A DNA stretch of 64,000 nucleotides from Bacteroidetes bacterium SB0662_bin_6 (GTDB taxonomy: Bacteria; Bacteroidota; Rhodothermia; Rhodothermales; VXPQ01): NCBI GenBank assembly GCA_009839485.1, contig VXPQ01000035.1, positions 1 through 64,000 on the forward strand. Reading direction: 5' to 3'. Each line of letters begins with the position of its first letter. Positions within the stretch are counted from its first letter, which is position 1. A model generated the notes under the pieces. It saw only the letters and a program-made list of their open reading frames with translations, ran no database searches and was not told where the DNA came from. The position numbers were made by a program, and so were the translations under genes. Positions 56,280 to 64,000 of this stretch are shown here, in pieces.

Positions 56280-57071
56280 CTACGGGGCGATAACGTCCGC
56301 GGGGCCACTCCCTCCGGCGGCGTCCGCACTCCGCAGAAAGGCGATGCGTCCGCCGTACGCAAGGCGCAGGTTGTCCGGCGTAAACGCTTCGTCCACCGGA
56401 CCGGAAGCGATCCGCCGCACATTCAGCAGCATCACATGATCGAAGTACTCCGTGACGGTTTGCAGGTCGTGGTGTACGACCAGTAGCGTGCGCCCCCTTT
56501 CCCGCAGGTCGCGCAGCAGGTCGATAATGGCGCGTTCGGTGACGGCGTCGACCCCCTGCAACGGTTCGTCCATCAGGTAGACCCGGGCATCCTGCACCAG
56601 TGCGCGCGCCAGAAAAACGCGCTGCTGCTGCCCGCCGGACAGTTGCCGGATCTGCCGGGAGGCGAAATCTTCCATCCCCACCCTTCGCAGGGCTTCCCGG
56701 GCGCGTTCGCGCTCGCGTCTGCCCGGCCTTCGGATCCACCCCAACTCTCCGTACCGCCCCATCATCACCACGTCGAGTACGCTGGTCGGGAAATCCCAAT
56801 CCACGCTGCCCCGTTGCGGCACATAGGCGATCTGCTGCCGGCATGCCTCGTACGGGGATCCGAAGAAGCGGATGCGCCCGGCGGATATCTTCAGGAGGTC
56901 CAGCAGGGCCTTGATGAAGGTGGTTTTTCCGGCGCCGTTAGGACCCACGACCGCCATGAGCACGCCGGAGGGCACGGTAAGGTCGATGTCCCACAGGACA
57001 GGCCGGTCCCGGTAGGCGACCGTCAGGTCGCGCACTTCTATGGCCGCCGTGTCGTTCACGCGGATATTCAC
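56280..57071 (-). CDS. Metal ABC transporter ATP-binding protein
   Basis: The 263-residue ATPase has Walker A GPNGAGKTT near 42, the Q-loop YVPQRGSVDWDFPTSVLDVV typical of Mn/Zn ABC ATPases, signature LSGGQQQR near 145 and Walker B VYLMDEP. It powers the two permeases downstream. Its start overlaps the binding-protein gene by 4 bp. Confidence 0.93.
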   Translation of the reverse strand: MNIRVNDTAAIEVRDLTVAYRDRPVLWDIDLTVPSGVLMAVVGPNGAGKTTFIKALLDLLKISAGRIRFFGSPYEACRQQIAYVPQRGSVDWDFPTSVLDVVMMGRYGELGWIRRPGRRERERAREALRRVGMEDFASRQIRQLSGGQQQRVFLARALVQDARVYLMDEPLQGVDAVTERAIIDLLRDLRERGRTLLVVHHDLQTVTEYFDHVMLLNVRRIASGPVDEAFTPDNLRLAYGGRIAFLRSADAAGGSGPADVIAP

Positions 57072-58015
57072 ACCGGGTCCCCGGCAAGGGCGGCCACGAT
57101 GGTGTCGATGTTCTGGCGCATCATGCCGAGGTAAGTCCCCGCCTGCGAATCGGGATCTCCGAGGGCATCGCCGTAGAGCGTTCCTCCGATCCCTACTTCG
57201 AAACCCCGCGCCCGCACCGCTTCCTGCACGGCCTCTATGCCGCGCGGAGAAATGGAGGATTCGACGAACATGGCCGGAATCCTGCGGGCGGCCACCAGAT
57301 CGGCCAGTTGCTGCACATCCGCCGTGCCGGCTTCCGCCGCCGTGCTGATGCCTTGCAGCCCATGCACCTCGAATCCGTACGCCCTGCCGAAATACCCGAA
57401 CGCGTCATGCGACGTGACGATCACGCGTCGGTCCGCCGGAACCGCGGCGGTCCGTTCCCGGACGTACGCATGCGTGCGGTCCATCTCGGCAAGGTAGCTG
57501 GCGAGACGTTCCCGGTAGGCTGCGGCACGGAGCGGATCGGCTTCCGCAAGAATCTCCTGTACGCGCCGCGCCGCACCCTGCCAAAGGGGCACGTCGAACC
57601 AGATATGGGGGTCGTAGTTGCCCTGAAACAGGTCCGAATCGATCAGGTCTTCCCCGGTCACGCTTTCTTCGGCCACGGCGAATACGGGGATCCCGCGCTG
57701 GCGCATCCGCTCGAACACGTCGGCCATTTTCCCTTCCAGATGCAACCCGTTGTACAGGATCACGTCGGCCCCGCTCAGGCGGGTCACGTCCCCGGCGCTG
57801 GCCTTGTACAGGTGCGGGTCCACGCCCGGGCCCATAAGGCCGGTCACCGATACGTGTTCGCCGCCTATCTGCGTCGCCAGATCGGCGATCATACTGGTGG
57901 TGGCGACGACACTGAGCCGGTCCGGAAGGGCCGTGTCGTTGCCGCGCGTTTGCCCGCATGAAGTGACCATGCCGGCGGAGAGCAGGACTGCGAGGAGGAA
58001 GGCGTACGATCGCAT
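57068..58015 (-). CDS. Metal ABC transporter substrate-binding lipoprotein
   Basis: The 315-residue protein has a signal with lipobox AGMVTSC near residue 19. It carries the cluster A-I metal-binding residues: His in GVDPHLYK, His in YDPHIWFDVP, His in TSHDAFGYFGRAYG and an acidic residue near the C-terminus (GTLYGDALGDP). It captures Zn, Mn or Fe for the importer. The start at 58015 is set by the signal peptide; the frame is open to 58078. Confidence 0.93.
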   Translation of the reverse strand: MRSYAFLLAVLLSAGMVTSCGQTRGNDTALPDRLSVVATTSMIADLATQIGGEHVSVTGLMGPGVDPHLYKASAGDVTRLSGADVILYNGLHLEGKMADVFERMRQRGIPVFAVAEESVTGEDLIDSDLFQGNYDPHIWFDVPLWQGAARRVQEILAEADPLRAAAYRERLASYLAEMDRTHAYVRERTAAVPADRRVIVTSHDAFGYFGRAYGFEVHGLQGISTAAEAGTADVQQLADLVAARRIPAMFVESSISPRGIEAVQEAVRARGFEVGIGGTLYGDALGDPDSQAGTYLGMMRQNIDTIVAALAGDPV

Positions 58016-58124
58016 AGGGGGCGCCTGTTTGGGATGTCTGTCAGAGACGGCTGGGATAGATGCCTGTCGGGGCCGCATGGCGAATGCCCATTAGAGAAAC
58101 ATGGCGCAGAAACGCCGGACTATG

Positions 58125-58212
58125 CCGTTACTATACCAGCCGTTACTATACCATTACTGTCCACCATTACTATCTCAATACAAGTTAAATATACTTTTAG
58201 TTTCGGCTAAAT
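58125..58212. promoter_or_regulatory. Operator-like repeats in the metal-operon promoter region
   Basis: CCGTTACTATACCA occurs twice (58125-58138 and 58140-58153). Two related CCATTACTRT motifs (58152 and 58164) come next. A dyad TTTAG-tttcgg-CTAAA follows at 58196-58211. These lie ~110-200 bp upstream of the binding-protein start, in the 364-base divergent space 58016-58379 shared with the MsbA-like gene. No separate regulator gene is nearby. Confidence 0.45.
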
Positions 58213-58247
58213 TTCAAGGAGGGCCTCCGATTTTTCTCTTTCCGTAT

Positions 58248-58304
58248 TTCTTGCCAGCCCGCCCCTCGCAGCCTCTGAACTTCGCGGAATTGATCAGAGC
58301 ATCC
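58248..58304 (-). repeat. Family A repeat, copy A12 (truncated)
   Basis: TTTCTTGCCAGCCCGCCCCTC ... CAGCCTCTGAACTTCGCGG ... TTGATCAGAGCATCC. It is the left end of A in minus orientation; the rest is missing. It lies 76 bp upstream of the MsbA-like gene. Confidence 0.75.
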
Positions 58305-58379
58305 TCAAGAACATGGAAAGGATTCGGGAATTAAAGGTCAGTCTGTCTTTTCGTTCGGCGATCCGTCCGATACCCCGCC

Positions 58380-60182
58380 ATGTCCAAGCCCAAAGAGGAT
58401 ACCCAAGGCTTCGACGGTCGCCTGCTGCGCCGCATCGTGCGCTATCTGGCTCCCTACAAGTGGTGGGTGCTGGCGGCGTTCGTGCTGACGGCAGGCGCTT
58501 CTTTTCTGGGGCCGCTCCGCCCCCGGCTGGTGCAGGAGGCCATCGACAGTTATATCGTGCCGGGGGATCTGGAAGGGTTGCAGGGGATCGTGCTTCTTCT
58601 GGTGGGCGCCCTGGTCGGCGAGGGCATTTTTTCGCTCATGCAGGGGTATCTGACGCAGTGGATCGGGCAGAATGCGATCTACGACCTGCGCACGAAGGTT
58701 TTTCGCCATATCCAGCGGCAGCCGCTTCGTTTTTTCGACCGCACGCCCGTCGGCCGGCTGATCACGCGGACGACGAGCGACGTGGAGGCGCTCAGCGACG
58801 TGTTGTCAGCGGGCGTGGTCGTCATTCTGGGCAACCTGTTCCGGATCGCCTTCATCCTGTATTTCATGTTCTCCCTGAACTGGGTGCTGGCGCTGGTCGT
58901 GCTGGCCGTGATGCCCGCCATGGCGTACGGGGTCTTCCAGTTTCGCCGCAAGGTGCGCGTACAGTACCGGGAAACCCGCAAGCAGGTGGCGCGGCTCAAT
59001 TCGTTCCTGCAGGAGCACATTTCGGGGATGCACATCGTGCAGGCGTTCAACCGGGAACGGGAGGAGATGAAGCGGTTCAGCGGCATCAATCACGAGCACC
59101 GCGCCGCGCAGATCAAGACCATCTTCTACTTTGCGCTCTTCTGGCCGATGGTGGACATCGTGGCGTCCACGGCGCTGGGTCTGGTCATCTGGTTCGGGGG
59201 GCTGCAGGCCATGGCCGGGACGCTCACGATCGGCGTGCTCATCGCCTTTATCCAGTTTTCCCGGCAGTTTTTCGAACCCATCCGCAATCTTTCGGACCAG
59301 TACAACACGTTGCAGAGCGCGATGGCCGGCGCGGAGCGCATTTTCGGGCTGCTCGATGAGGACGCTTCGCTTGCCGAAAAAGAGACGCCTGTCGTGCTCG
59401 ACCGCGTGCAGGGGCGCATCGAGTTCCGGAATGTCTGGTTTTCGTATCGCCCGGAAGACGAGAACGGCGAACGGGAAACGGACTGGATTCTGCGCGACGT
59501 GTCGTTTGTGGTGGAGCCGGGGCAGCAGGTGGCTATTGTGGGGGCGACGGGGGCCGGGAAGACGACGATCATCAACACGCTCCTGCGTTTCTACGATATT
59601 CAGCGGGGCGGTATTTTCATCGACGGGGTGGATATCCGGGACCTGCGTCTTGCCGAACTGCGCCGCCGCGTGGGGCTCGTCCTGCAGGACGTGTTCCTGT
59701 TTTCCGGTTCCATTTCCCACAACCTGACGCTGAACGATCCGGGCATTACCGAGGCGGACATGCGGCGGGCTTCCGAACTGGTGGGCGCCGACGCCTTCAT
59801 CCGCAAACTCCCCGACGGGTACGGGCAGGACGTGCGCGAACGGGGCGCCTCGCTTTCACACGGACAGCGGCAGTTGCTTTCGTTCGTGCGGGCCCTCGTG
59901 TACGATCCCGAGTTTCTTGTGCTGGACGAGGCGACGTCCAGTGTGGATACCGAAACCGAACGCCTCATCGAGCTGGCCTTGGAGAAACTGATGGCGGGCC
60001 GTACGTCTCTTGTGGTCGCGCACCGGCTGTCCACCATCCAGCATTCCGATCGGATCCTCGTCATGCACAAGGGCCAGATCCGCGAGCAGGGCGCGCATCA
60101 GGAATTGCTGGCGATGGACGGCCTGTACCGCCGGTTGTACGAGTTGCAATATGCAGAACAGGAAGGGCAGCAGGCCGCCTGA
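58380..60182 (+). CDS. MsbA-like ABC exporter (permease-ATPase fusion)
   Basis: The 600-residue half-transporter has six N-terminal helices (~25-310, with the TRTTSDVEALSD coupling region). A nucleotide-binding domain follows, with Walker A GATGAGKTT near 384, signature LSHGQRQ near 492 and Walker B FLVLDEATSSVD near 515. It should export a lipid, drug or peptide as a dimer. A partner half-transporter is not adjacent, so a homodimer is likely. Confidence 0.92.
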   Translation: MSKPKEDTQGFDGRLLRRIVRYLAPYKWWVLAAFVLTAGASFLGPLRPRLVQEAIDSYIVPGDLEGLQGIVLLLVGALVGEGIFSLMQGYLTQWIGQNAIYDLRTKVFRHIQRQPLRFFDRTPVGRLITRTTSDVEALSDVLSAGVVVILGNLFRIAFILYFMFSLNWVLALVVLAVMPAMAYGVFQFRRKVRVQYRETRKQVARLNSFLQEHISGMHIVQAFNREREEMKRFSGINHEHRAAQIKTIFYFALFWPMVDIVASTALGLVIWFGGLQAMAGTLTIGVLIAFIQFSRQFFEPIRNLSDQYNTLQSAMAGAERIFGLLDEDASLAEKETPVVLDRVQGRIEFRNVWFSYRPEDENGERETDWILRDVSFVVEPGQQVAIVGATGAGKTTIINTLLRFYDIQRGGIFIDGVDIRDLRLAELRRRVGLVLQDVFLFSGSISHNLTLNDPGITEADMRRASELVGADAFIRKLPDGYGQDVRERGASLSHGQRQLLSFVRALVYDPEFLVLDEATSSVDTETERLIELALEKLMAGRTSLVVAHRLSTIQHSDRILVMHKGQIREQGAHQELLAMDGLYRRLYELQYAEQEGQQAA

Positions 60183-60250
60183 GGGGTTAATATGCTACCG
60201 CTTTTTTCGATCCGATTCCCCCACTTCATTTATCCGATAGACTGCACGCC

Positions 60251-60583
60251 ATGACCGCCTATTACGAATCGCACCACCTGTCCCGCTTCGGCGATATCGG
60301 GAAGGGGAACAAGGAGTTGGCCGATCTTTTCTTTGCCTGGTACGGAAAAGTGTTCGAGGAAGGCGCCCTCACGGTGCGCGAAAAGGCGCTGATCGCGCTG
60401 GCCGTGGCGCATACCGTACAGTGCCCCTATTGTATCGACGCCTACACGGACGAGTGCCTCGGGAAGGGGGCGGACCTCGAGCAGATGACGGAGGCCGTGC
60501 ATGTGGCGAGCGCCATTCGGGGCGGGGCTTCGCTGGTGCACGGCATACAGATGCTGGAGCAGGCCGAAGCACAAACAATGTAA
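60251..60583 (+). CDS. AhpD/carboxymuconolactone decarboxylase-family protein
   Basis: The 110-residue protein contains the CMD/AhpD motif HTVQCPYCIDAYTDECLGKG, with the redox pair CPYC near 60, and the following helix EQMTEAVHVASAIRGG. It lies 72 bp before an ArsS-like radical SAM gene. A CMD-type protein of this kind accompanies ArsS in arsenosugar loci. It may work with that enzyme or as a peroxidase. Confidence 0.85.
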   Translation: MTAYYESHHLSRFGDIGKGNKELADLFFAWYGKVFEEGALTVREKALIALAVAHTVQCPYCIDAYTDECLGKGADLEQMTEAVHVASAIRGGASLVHGIQMLEQAEAQTM

Positions 60584-60588
60584 ACATG

Positions 60589-60602
60589 TAATCAGAGGAT
60601 CC
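60589..60602 (-). repeat. Family A solo end, copy A13
   Basis: TAATCAGAGGATCC is the reverse of GGATCCTCTGATTA, one mismatch from the A terminus. It lies 5 bp after the stop codon of the AhpD-like gene. Confidence 0.4.
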
Positions 60603-60655
60603 TTAATTCCATGTAATTTCGTTGATCCGTTCGGGCCGGGGGGCGTTGTATCTAT

Positions 60656-61801
60656 ATGGAAGTGTCCACTGAATTCATTGCGTTGACGCAGCTCCCCAGC
60701 GGGGATGGCAGCTCGCTCGAGATCGAGGGGCCAAGGGTTACCACCAGTCTCCGGTACCGGCGCGAGCCGCTTGCCCGGCCGGAAGAGCAGTTACGTGTGC
60801 TGAACGCGGTCGAAATCGACGCAGGCCCCTCGAAAACGGGGGATTTCGACAGGGATCTGGCGGTTTCGGGGTGGGGGCGTCTGGCGCCTGCGAGGCTGGA
60901 TGTGTTCCAGATCAATGTCGGCAAGCTGTGCAACATGACCTGCCGGCATTGCCATGTCGATTCGGGGCCGGACCGGACGGAGGAGAACATGGACCGGGAA
61001 ACGGTGGACGCCTGTCTGCGGGCGATCGATCTGTCCGGGGCGCATACGGTCGATCTGACGGGCGGCGCGCCGGAACTGAATCCTCATTTCAGGTACCTCG
61101 TGGACGAGTGCGTCCGGCGCGGAAAGCATGTCATCGACCGGTGTAACCTGACCATTCTGATGACGCGGCGCTTTGCCGATCTGCCGGAGTGGATGGCCGA
61201 GCGGGGGGTGGAGGTCGTATGTTCGCTGCCGCATTACCGGCAGTCGGGCACGGACGCGCAGCGGGGGGAGGGGACGTATGAGCGGAGCATTGCCGCGATC
61301 CGCAAGCTGAATGCCGCGGGATACGGCCAGGGGGATGCGGACCGGATATTGACGCTGGTGACGAATCCGGTCGGGGCGTTTCTTGCGGCCAGCCAGCAGT
61401 CGCTCGAAAGGGAATGGAAGGAGGCGCTGGCGCGGAATCACGGGATCGCGTTCGACCGCCTGATTGCGCTCAACAATATGCCGATGTCCCGGTATCTCGA
61501 ATGGCTGGCGGACAGGGGGCTTGTCGAGGAATATATGCACCGGATCGTGCAGGCCTTCAATCCGGCGGCCATTCCGGGGTTGATGTGCCGCAATACGCTG
61601 TCGGTATCCTGGGACGGGTATTTGTACGATTGCGATTTCAACCAGCAACTCGATATGCGGCTCGATCTGCCTGGCGGTCTGCGCCCGCATGTGAGGGATT
61701 TCGATCTGGAGGCGTGGCGCCGGCATGCGGTGCGGACGGCGCGGCACTGTTACGGATGCACGGCAGGGGCCGGGAGTTCGTGTGGCGGGCAGATGGTGTA
61801 G
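60656..61801 (+). CDS. Radical SAM protein, ArsS-like (arsenosugar biosynthesis class)
   Basis: The 381-residue enzyme has the radical SAM cluster motif CNMTCRHC near 96-103, in the ArsS-like setting INVGKLCNMTCRHCHVDSGPDRTEENM. It carries DLTGGAPELNPHF for SAM binding. The C-terminal region is Cys-rich (CRNTLSVSWDGYLYDCDFNQQL, CYGCTAGAGSSCGG), as in DUF3641. Arsenic-methyltransferase and other arsenosugar genes are absent here, so the product is inferred only from the family. Confidence 0.82.
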   Translation: MEVSTEFIALTQLPSGDGSSLEIEGPRVTTSLRYRREPLARPEEQLRVLNAVEIDAGPSKTGDFDRDLAVSGWGRLAPARLDVFQINVGKLCNMTCRHCHVDSGPDRTEENMDRETVDACLRAIDLSGAHTVDLTGGAPELNPHFRYLVDECVRRGKHVIDRCNLTILMTRRFADLPEWMAERGVEVVCSLPHYRQSGTDAQRGEGTYERSIAAIRKLNAAGYGQGDADRILTLVTNPVGAFLAASQQSLEREWKEALARNHGIAFDRLIALNNMPMSRYLEWLADRGLVEEYMHRIVQAFNPAAIPGLMCRNTLSVSWDGYLYDCDFNQQLDMRLDLPGGLRPHVRDFDLEAWRRHAVRTARHCYGCTAGAGSSCGGQMV

Positions 61802-62017
61802 GGGGGTATCCGGGGCGCCTTGCTCTTTATGCGTGGTAGATCAGTAGGAAACTGATTTAGGTCGAGTTGGGGGTGGGAGGGACAGCCTTCAACGAGGAAC
61901 ATTCCGCGGGAGCTTGAAGACCAAACGCCCGGCAACGTATTTTAGCCAAGAAACTAGCTTGTCAAAGTGGCATAACCCAACCCGACAGTATACTTTATGT
62001 TATAGAACTGTTCATTC

Positions 62018-63223
62018 ATGAAAGATTTGGTTCTCAAGTTCCTGCCACGTGATTGGCAAGTGCGTGCGCTCGAAAAATGGAAGCCGGAGCGGCGCGGGAT
62101 AGTCAAGGTCGTTACCGGAGGCGGGAAAACGGTCTTTGCTCAGATGTGCCTGCAGGTGTTCTTCGAGGAGGCGAAGAACGGTCAGGCATTGATAATAGTC
62201 CCAACCGTTTCGCTGCTTGATCAATGGTGGGTCGCACTCCAGGAAGAGGCCGGTGTTTCACCTGATGATATTGGTCTGATCAGCGGGCAGGAGACCTGCG
62301 GGGGAAACGAGCCTATCATGATATCGGTGATCAATTCTGCGAGGAGCTTCACCGAAGAGTTCTCAAAAGATCGCACCTTGTTCCTGATTGTCGATGAGTG
62401 TCACCGGGCCGGGTCGCCCGCCAATGCAAAGGCGCTGTTGGGAAAATTTGTAGCAACACTTGGTCTTTCTGCCACACCCGAGCGTGAATACGACGAGGGC
62501 TTTGAGGAGTACATCGCACCGCGTCTCGGTCCGATCATTCATGAATACACTTACGTTGACGCATCCCGCGACGGGGTGATTAGTCCCTTTTCTCTGACCA
62601 ATGTACGGATTGATCTTCTCCCCGATGAGGAAGAGAAATATCGCAAGTACTCCCGTTCAATTGCGAGTGTACTACGCGCCGGATCGGGTGATGATGCTGA
62701 TGATAAATTAAAACGTTTGCTACAACTGCGTGCAGCAGTATCTACCAATGCCACGCGTCGCATCCCTGTAGCAGTTAAACTCGTCGAATTTCACAAGGGT
62801 GAGCGAGCGGTTGTCTTTCACGAACGGATTGGTGCGGCAAACCACATTCTTTCGGTTCTAATAGATAGGGGGCACCGGGCGACAATCTACCACACCAAAA
62901 TCGGTCCCGCAGTACGGCGCGATAATCTGAGACTTTTCCGAAAAGGGCTGTTCGACGTGCTGGTTTGCTGCCGGGCGCTTGATGAGGGGATTAACGTACC
63001 GGAGGCTAGCGTTGCGGTAGTGGCTAGTTCGACAGCAAGTCATCGTCAGAGGATTCAGAGACTCGGGAGGATATTGCGGGCAGCTAAGGGCAAAGATATG
63101 GCGTCGGTTTATACGATTTTCGCAACTGAGGAAGAGAGGAAGCGCCTTGAAGAAGAAGAGGAAAACCTCGAAGGGATCACCTCTGTTTCGTGGCACCAAG
63201 GACAGACTGAAACCGATGCCTAG
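62018..63223 (+). CDS. Superfamily 2 DEAD/DEAH-box helicase (XPB/DISARM-like)
   Basis: The 401-residue protein carries all SF2 motifs: RDWQVRALEKW (Q-like), VTGGGKTVFA (Walker A near 35), IVPTVSLLDQW, VDECHRAG (motif II near 127) and GLSATPER (III). The second RecA domain has AVVFHERIGAAN, ALDEGINVPEASV and HRQRIQRLGRILR (VI). Its codon use is visibly AT-richer than the neighbouring genes, suggesting transfer. The nuclease gene overlaps its last 8 bp. It lacks extra domains, so it is small for a stand-alone defence helicase. Confidence 0.9.
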   Translation: MKDLVLKFLPRDWQVRALEKWKPERRGIVKVVTGGGKTVFAQMCLQVFFEEAKNGQALIIVPTVSLLDQWWVALQEEAGVSPDDIGLISGQETCGGNEPIMISVINSARSFTEEFSKDRTLFLIVDECHRAGSPANAKALLGKFVATLGLSATPEREYDEGFEEYIAPRLGPIIHEYTYVDASRDGVISPFSLTNVRIDLLPDEEEKYRKYSRSIASVLRAGSGDDADDKLKRLLQLRAAVSTNATRRIPVAVKLVEFHKGERAVVFHERIGAANHILSVLIDRGHRATIYHTKIGPAVRRDNLRLFRKGLFDVLVCCRALDEGINVPEASVAVVASSTASHRQRIQRLGRILRAAKGKDMASVYTIFATEEERKRLEEEEENLEGITSVSWHQGQTETDA

Positions 63224-63992
63224 ACTCTACTACCAAGGCGAACGGTTTGACGAAATCTCTCCGAATGCTCTGATGGAGACTGAATTCGAGGCCCTTCTCA
63301 TTCAGAACGCCGGTATTATCCGGAAGGACACAGTAATCGTTCCGTTCAAGAAAACCGTCTATTCACCTGAAGGATCAGCACGTGCAGACCTAGCTATGAT
63401 CTCTACCGACTATCGCGATTGGGTTGTGATAGAAGTCGAGATGTCCCAGCATGATCTCTACAGACATGTGATTCCGCAAGTCCGCAAGCTTCAGGAAGCA
63501 AGATACACCCAGGAGCACGTCACCTATATTCACGATAAGTGCCCTGTGCTCGATAAGGCGAAGTTAAGCGACATGATGCGGGGTGATCCACCTGATATTT
63601 TGGTCATCGTGAATAAGCCCAATGCCGAATGGCGGAAAGAAATGCGACGTTACGGTGCCCATATGATGGTTTTCGAGATTTTCCGCTCCGATCTCAATAA
63701 GACAATCTTCGTTATTGACGGAGAGGCCCCTAAGCTCGCACACAGATTCCTCTCCAAGCTCTCTTTTGGAATGCTGCCCCGCTGTCTCATGCTCAGCTCG
63801 CCGGCAGCGCTTCCCGTCGAACCCGGCGTGCGGTTTCCAGTCCTGATAGAAGAACAGATCACCTACTGGGAACGCTTCCACACATCCACGTGTGTATACC
63901 TGACCCCAGTCGGCAAGATGCCCATCGATCCCGGACGAGAGTATGCGCTTATCCGGTTCGATAGTGGAGAGTATTCAATCCGCCCCCAGTAA
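63216..63992 (+). CDS. Predicted PD-(D/E)XK-like nuclease
   Basis: The 258-residue protein begins MPRLYYQGERFDEISPNALMETEFEAL. A restriction-endonuclease-like core follows: a helix with MEXEFEALL, then ARADLAMIS with the acidic residue, then DWVVIEVEMSQ (D...ExE in place of ExK) and HVIPQVRKLQEAR. The C-terminal half is beta-rich. I infer a nuclease; the ExE variant is unusual. Its ATG overlaps the helicase stop by 8 bp, so the two are translated together. An in-frame TTG at 63147 is less likely. The stop is 8 bases from the window end, so further genes of the module may be missing. Confidence 0.6.
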   Translation: MPRLYYQGERFDEISPNALMETEFEALLIQNAGIIRKDTVIVPFKKTVYSPEGSARADLAMISTDYRDWVVIEVEMSQHDLYRHVIPQVRKLQEARYTQEHVTYIHDKCPVLDKAKLSDMMRGDPPDILVIVNKPNAEWRKEMRRYGAHMMVFEIFRSDLNKTIFVIDGEAPKLAHRFLSKLSFGMLPRCLMLSSPAALPVEPGVRFPVLIEEQITYWERFHTSTCVYLTPVGKMPIDPGREYALIRFDSGEYSIRPQ

Positions 63993-64000
63993 GAAGGAAA

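Noticed and set aside
62018-63992. Type III restriction (res/mod) system
   Set aside because: There is no methyltransferase, and the helicase is less than half the size of Res subunits.

Overview
The window is GC-rich bacterial chromosome, densely coded, with Gram-negative envelope genes: TonB-dependent receptors with an N-terminal CarboxypepD_reg-like domain, a FadL-like porin, many lipoproteins and YajC. It also has Bacteroidota-type small families (DUF2480-like, DUF4290-like), an archaeal/eukaryotic-type ProS and a split complex I operon. I infer a member of Rhodothermota/Bacteroidota, probably near Rhodothermales. This is inferred from gene content only; no marker gene was compared.

Layout. 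1-8.5 kb: start of a TonB receptor, an eight-haem cytochrome/TPR lipoprotein, a sulfatase, recG, a DUF2480-like gene and a cysteine desulfurase. 8.8-12.5 kb: an orphan OLD/RecF-like AAA ATPase, a tiny secreted ORF, a PLP decarboxylase and a GNAT. 12.6-19 kb: a PpiC lipoprotein, tRNA-Glu, clpP, tig, two small genes, ruvC and yebC. 19-24 kb: an ECF sigma factor, purB and a large TonB receptor. 24-35 kb: nuoABCDEFGH, then rpe and priA. 35-43.5 kb: SRP RNA, yajC, ribBA, coaE, an unrecognised outer-membrane protein, a HIT protein, a candidate cobalamin riboswitch ahead of queD-folE, an SDR and mltG. 43.5-51 kb: FadL-like protein, repetitive lipoprotein, proS and a TonB receptor. 51-58 kb: structured leader, ccmF, and a metal ABC importer whose two permeases both carry C-terminal winged-helix-like tails. 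58-62 kb: MsbA-like exporter and an AhpD-like/ArsS-like pair. 62-64 kb: an AT-richer helicase plus predicted nuclease pair.

Two families of short non-coding repeats run through the intergenic spaces. Family A (14 copies or fragments, 14-253 bp) ends in GGATACTCTGAT / ATCAGAGTATCC, is internally palindromic, and usually begins or ends within a few bases of a stop or start codon. Family B (58 bp when complete) has 17-bp terminal inverted repeats flanked by TA. One B end sits inside an A copy with TA on both sides. Both look like non-autonomous MITE-type elements, and no transposase for either is present here.

The features most worth follow-up are the A/B repeat system, the helicase-nuclease module, the permease-regulator fusions with operator-like repeats upstream, the phased GTATAC array, the candidate cobalamin riboswitch on queD, and the structured leader ahead of ccmF.
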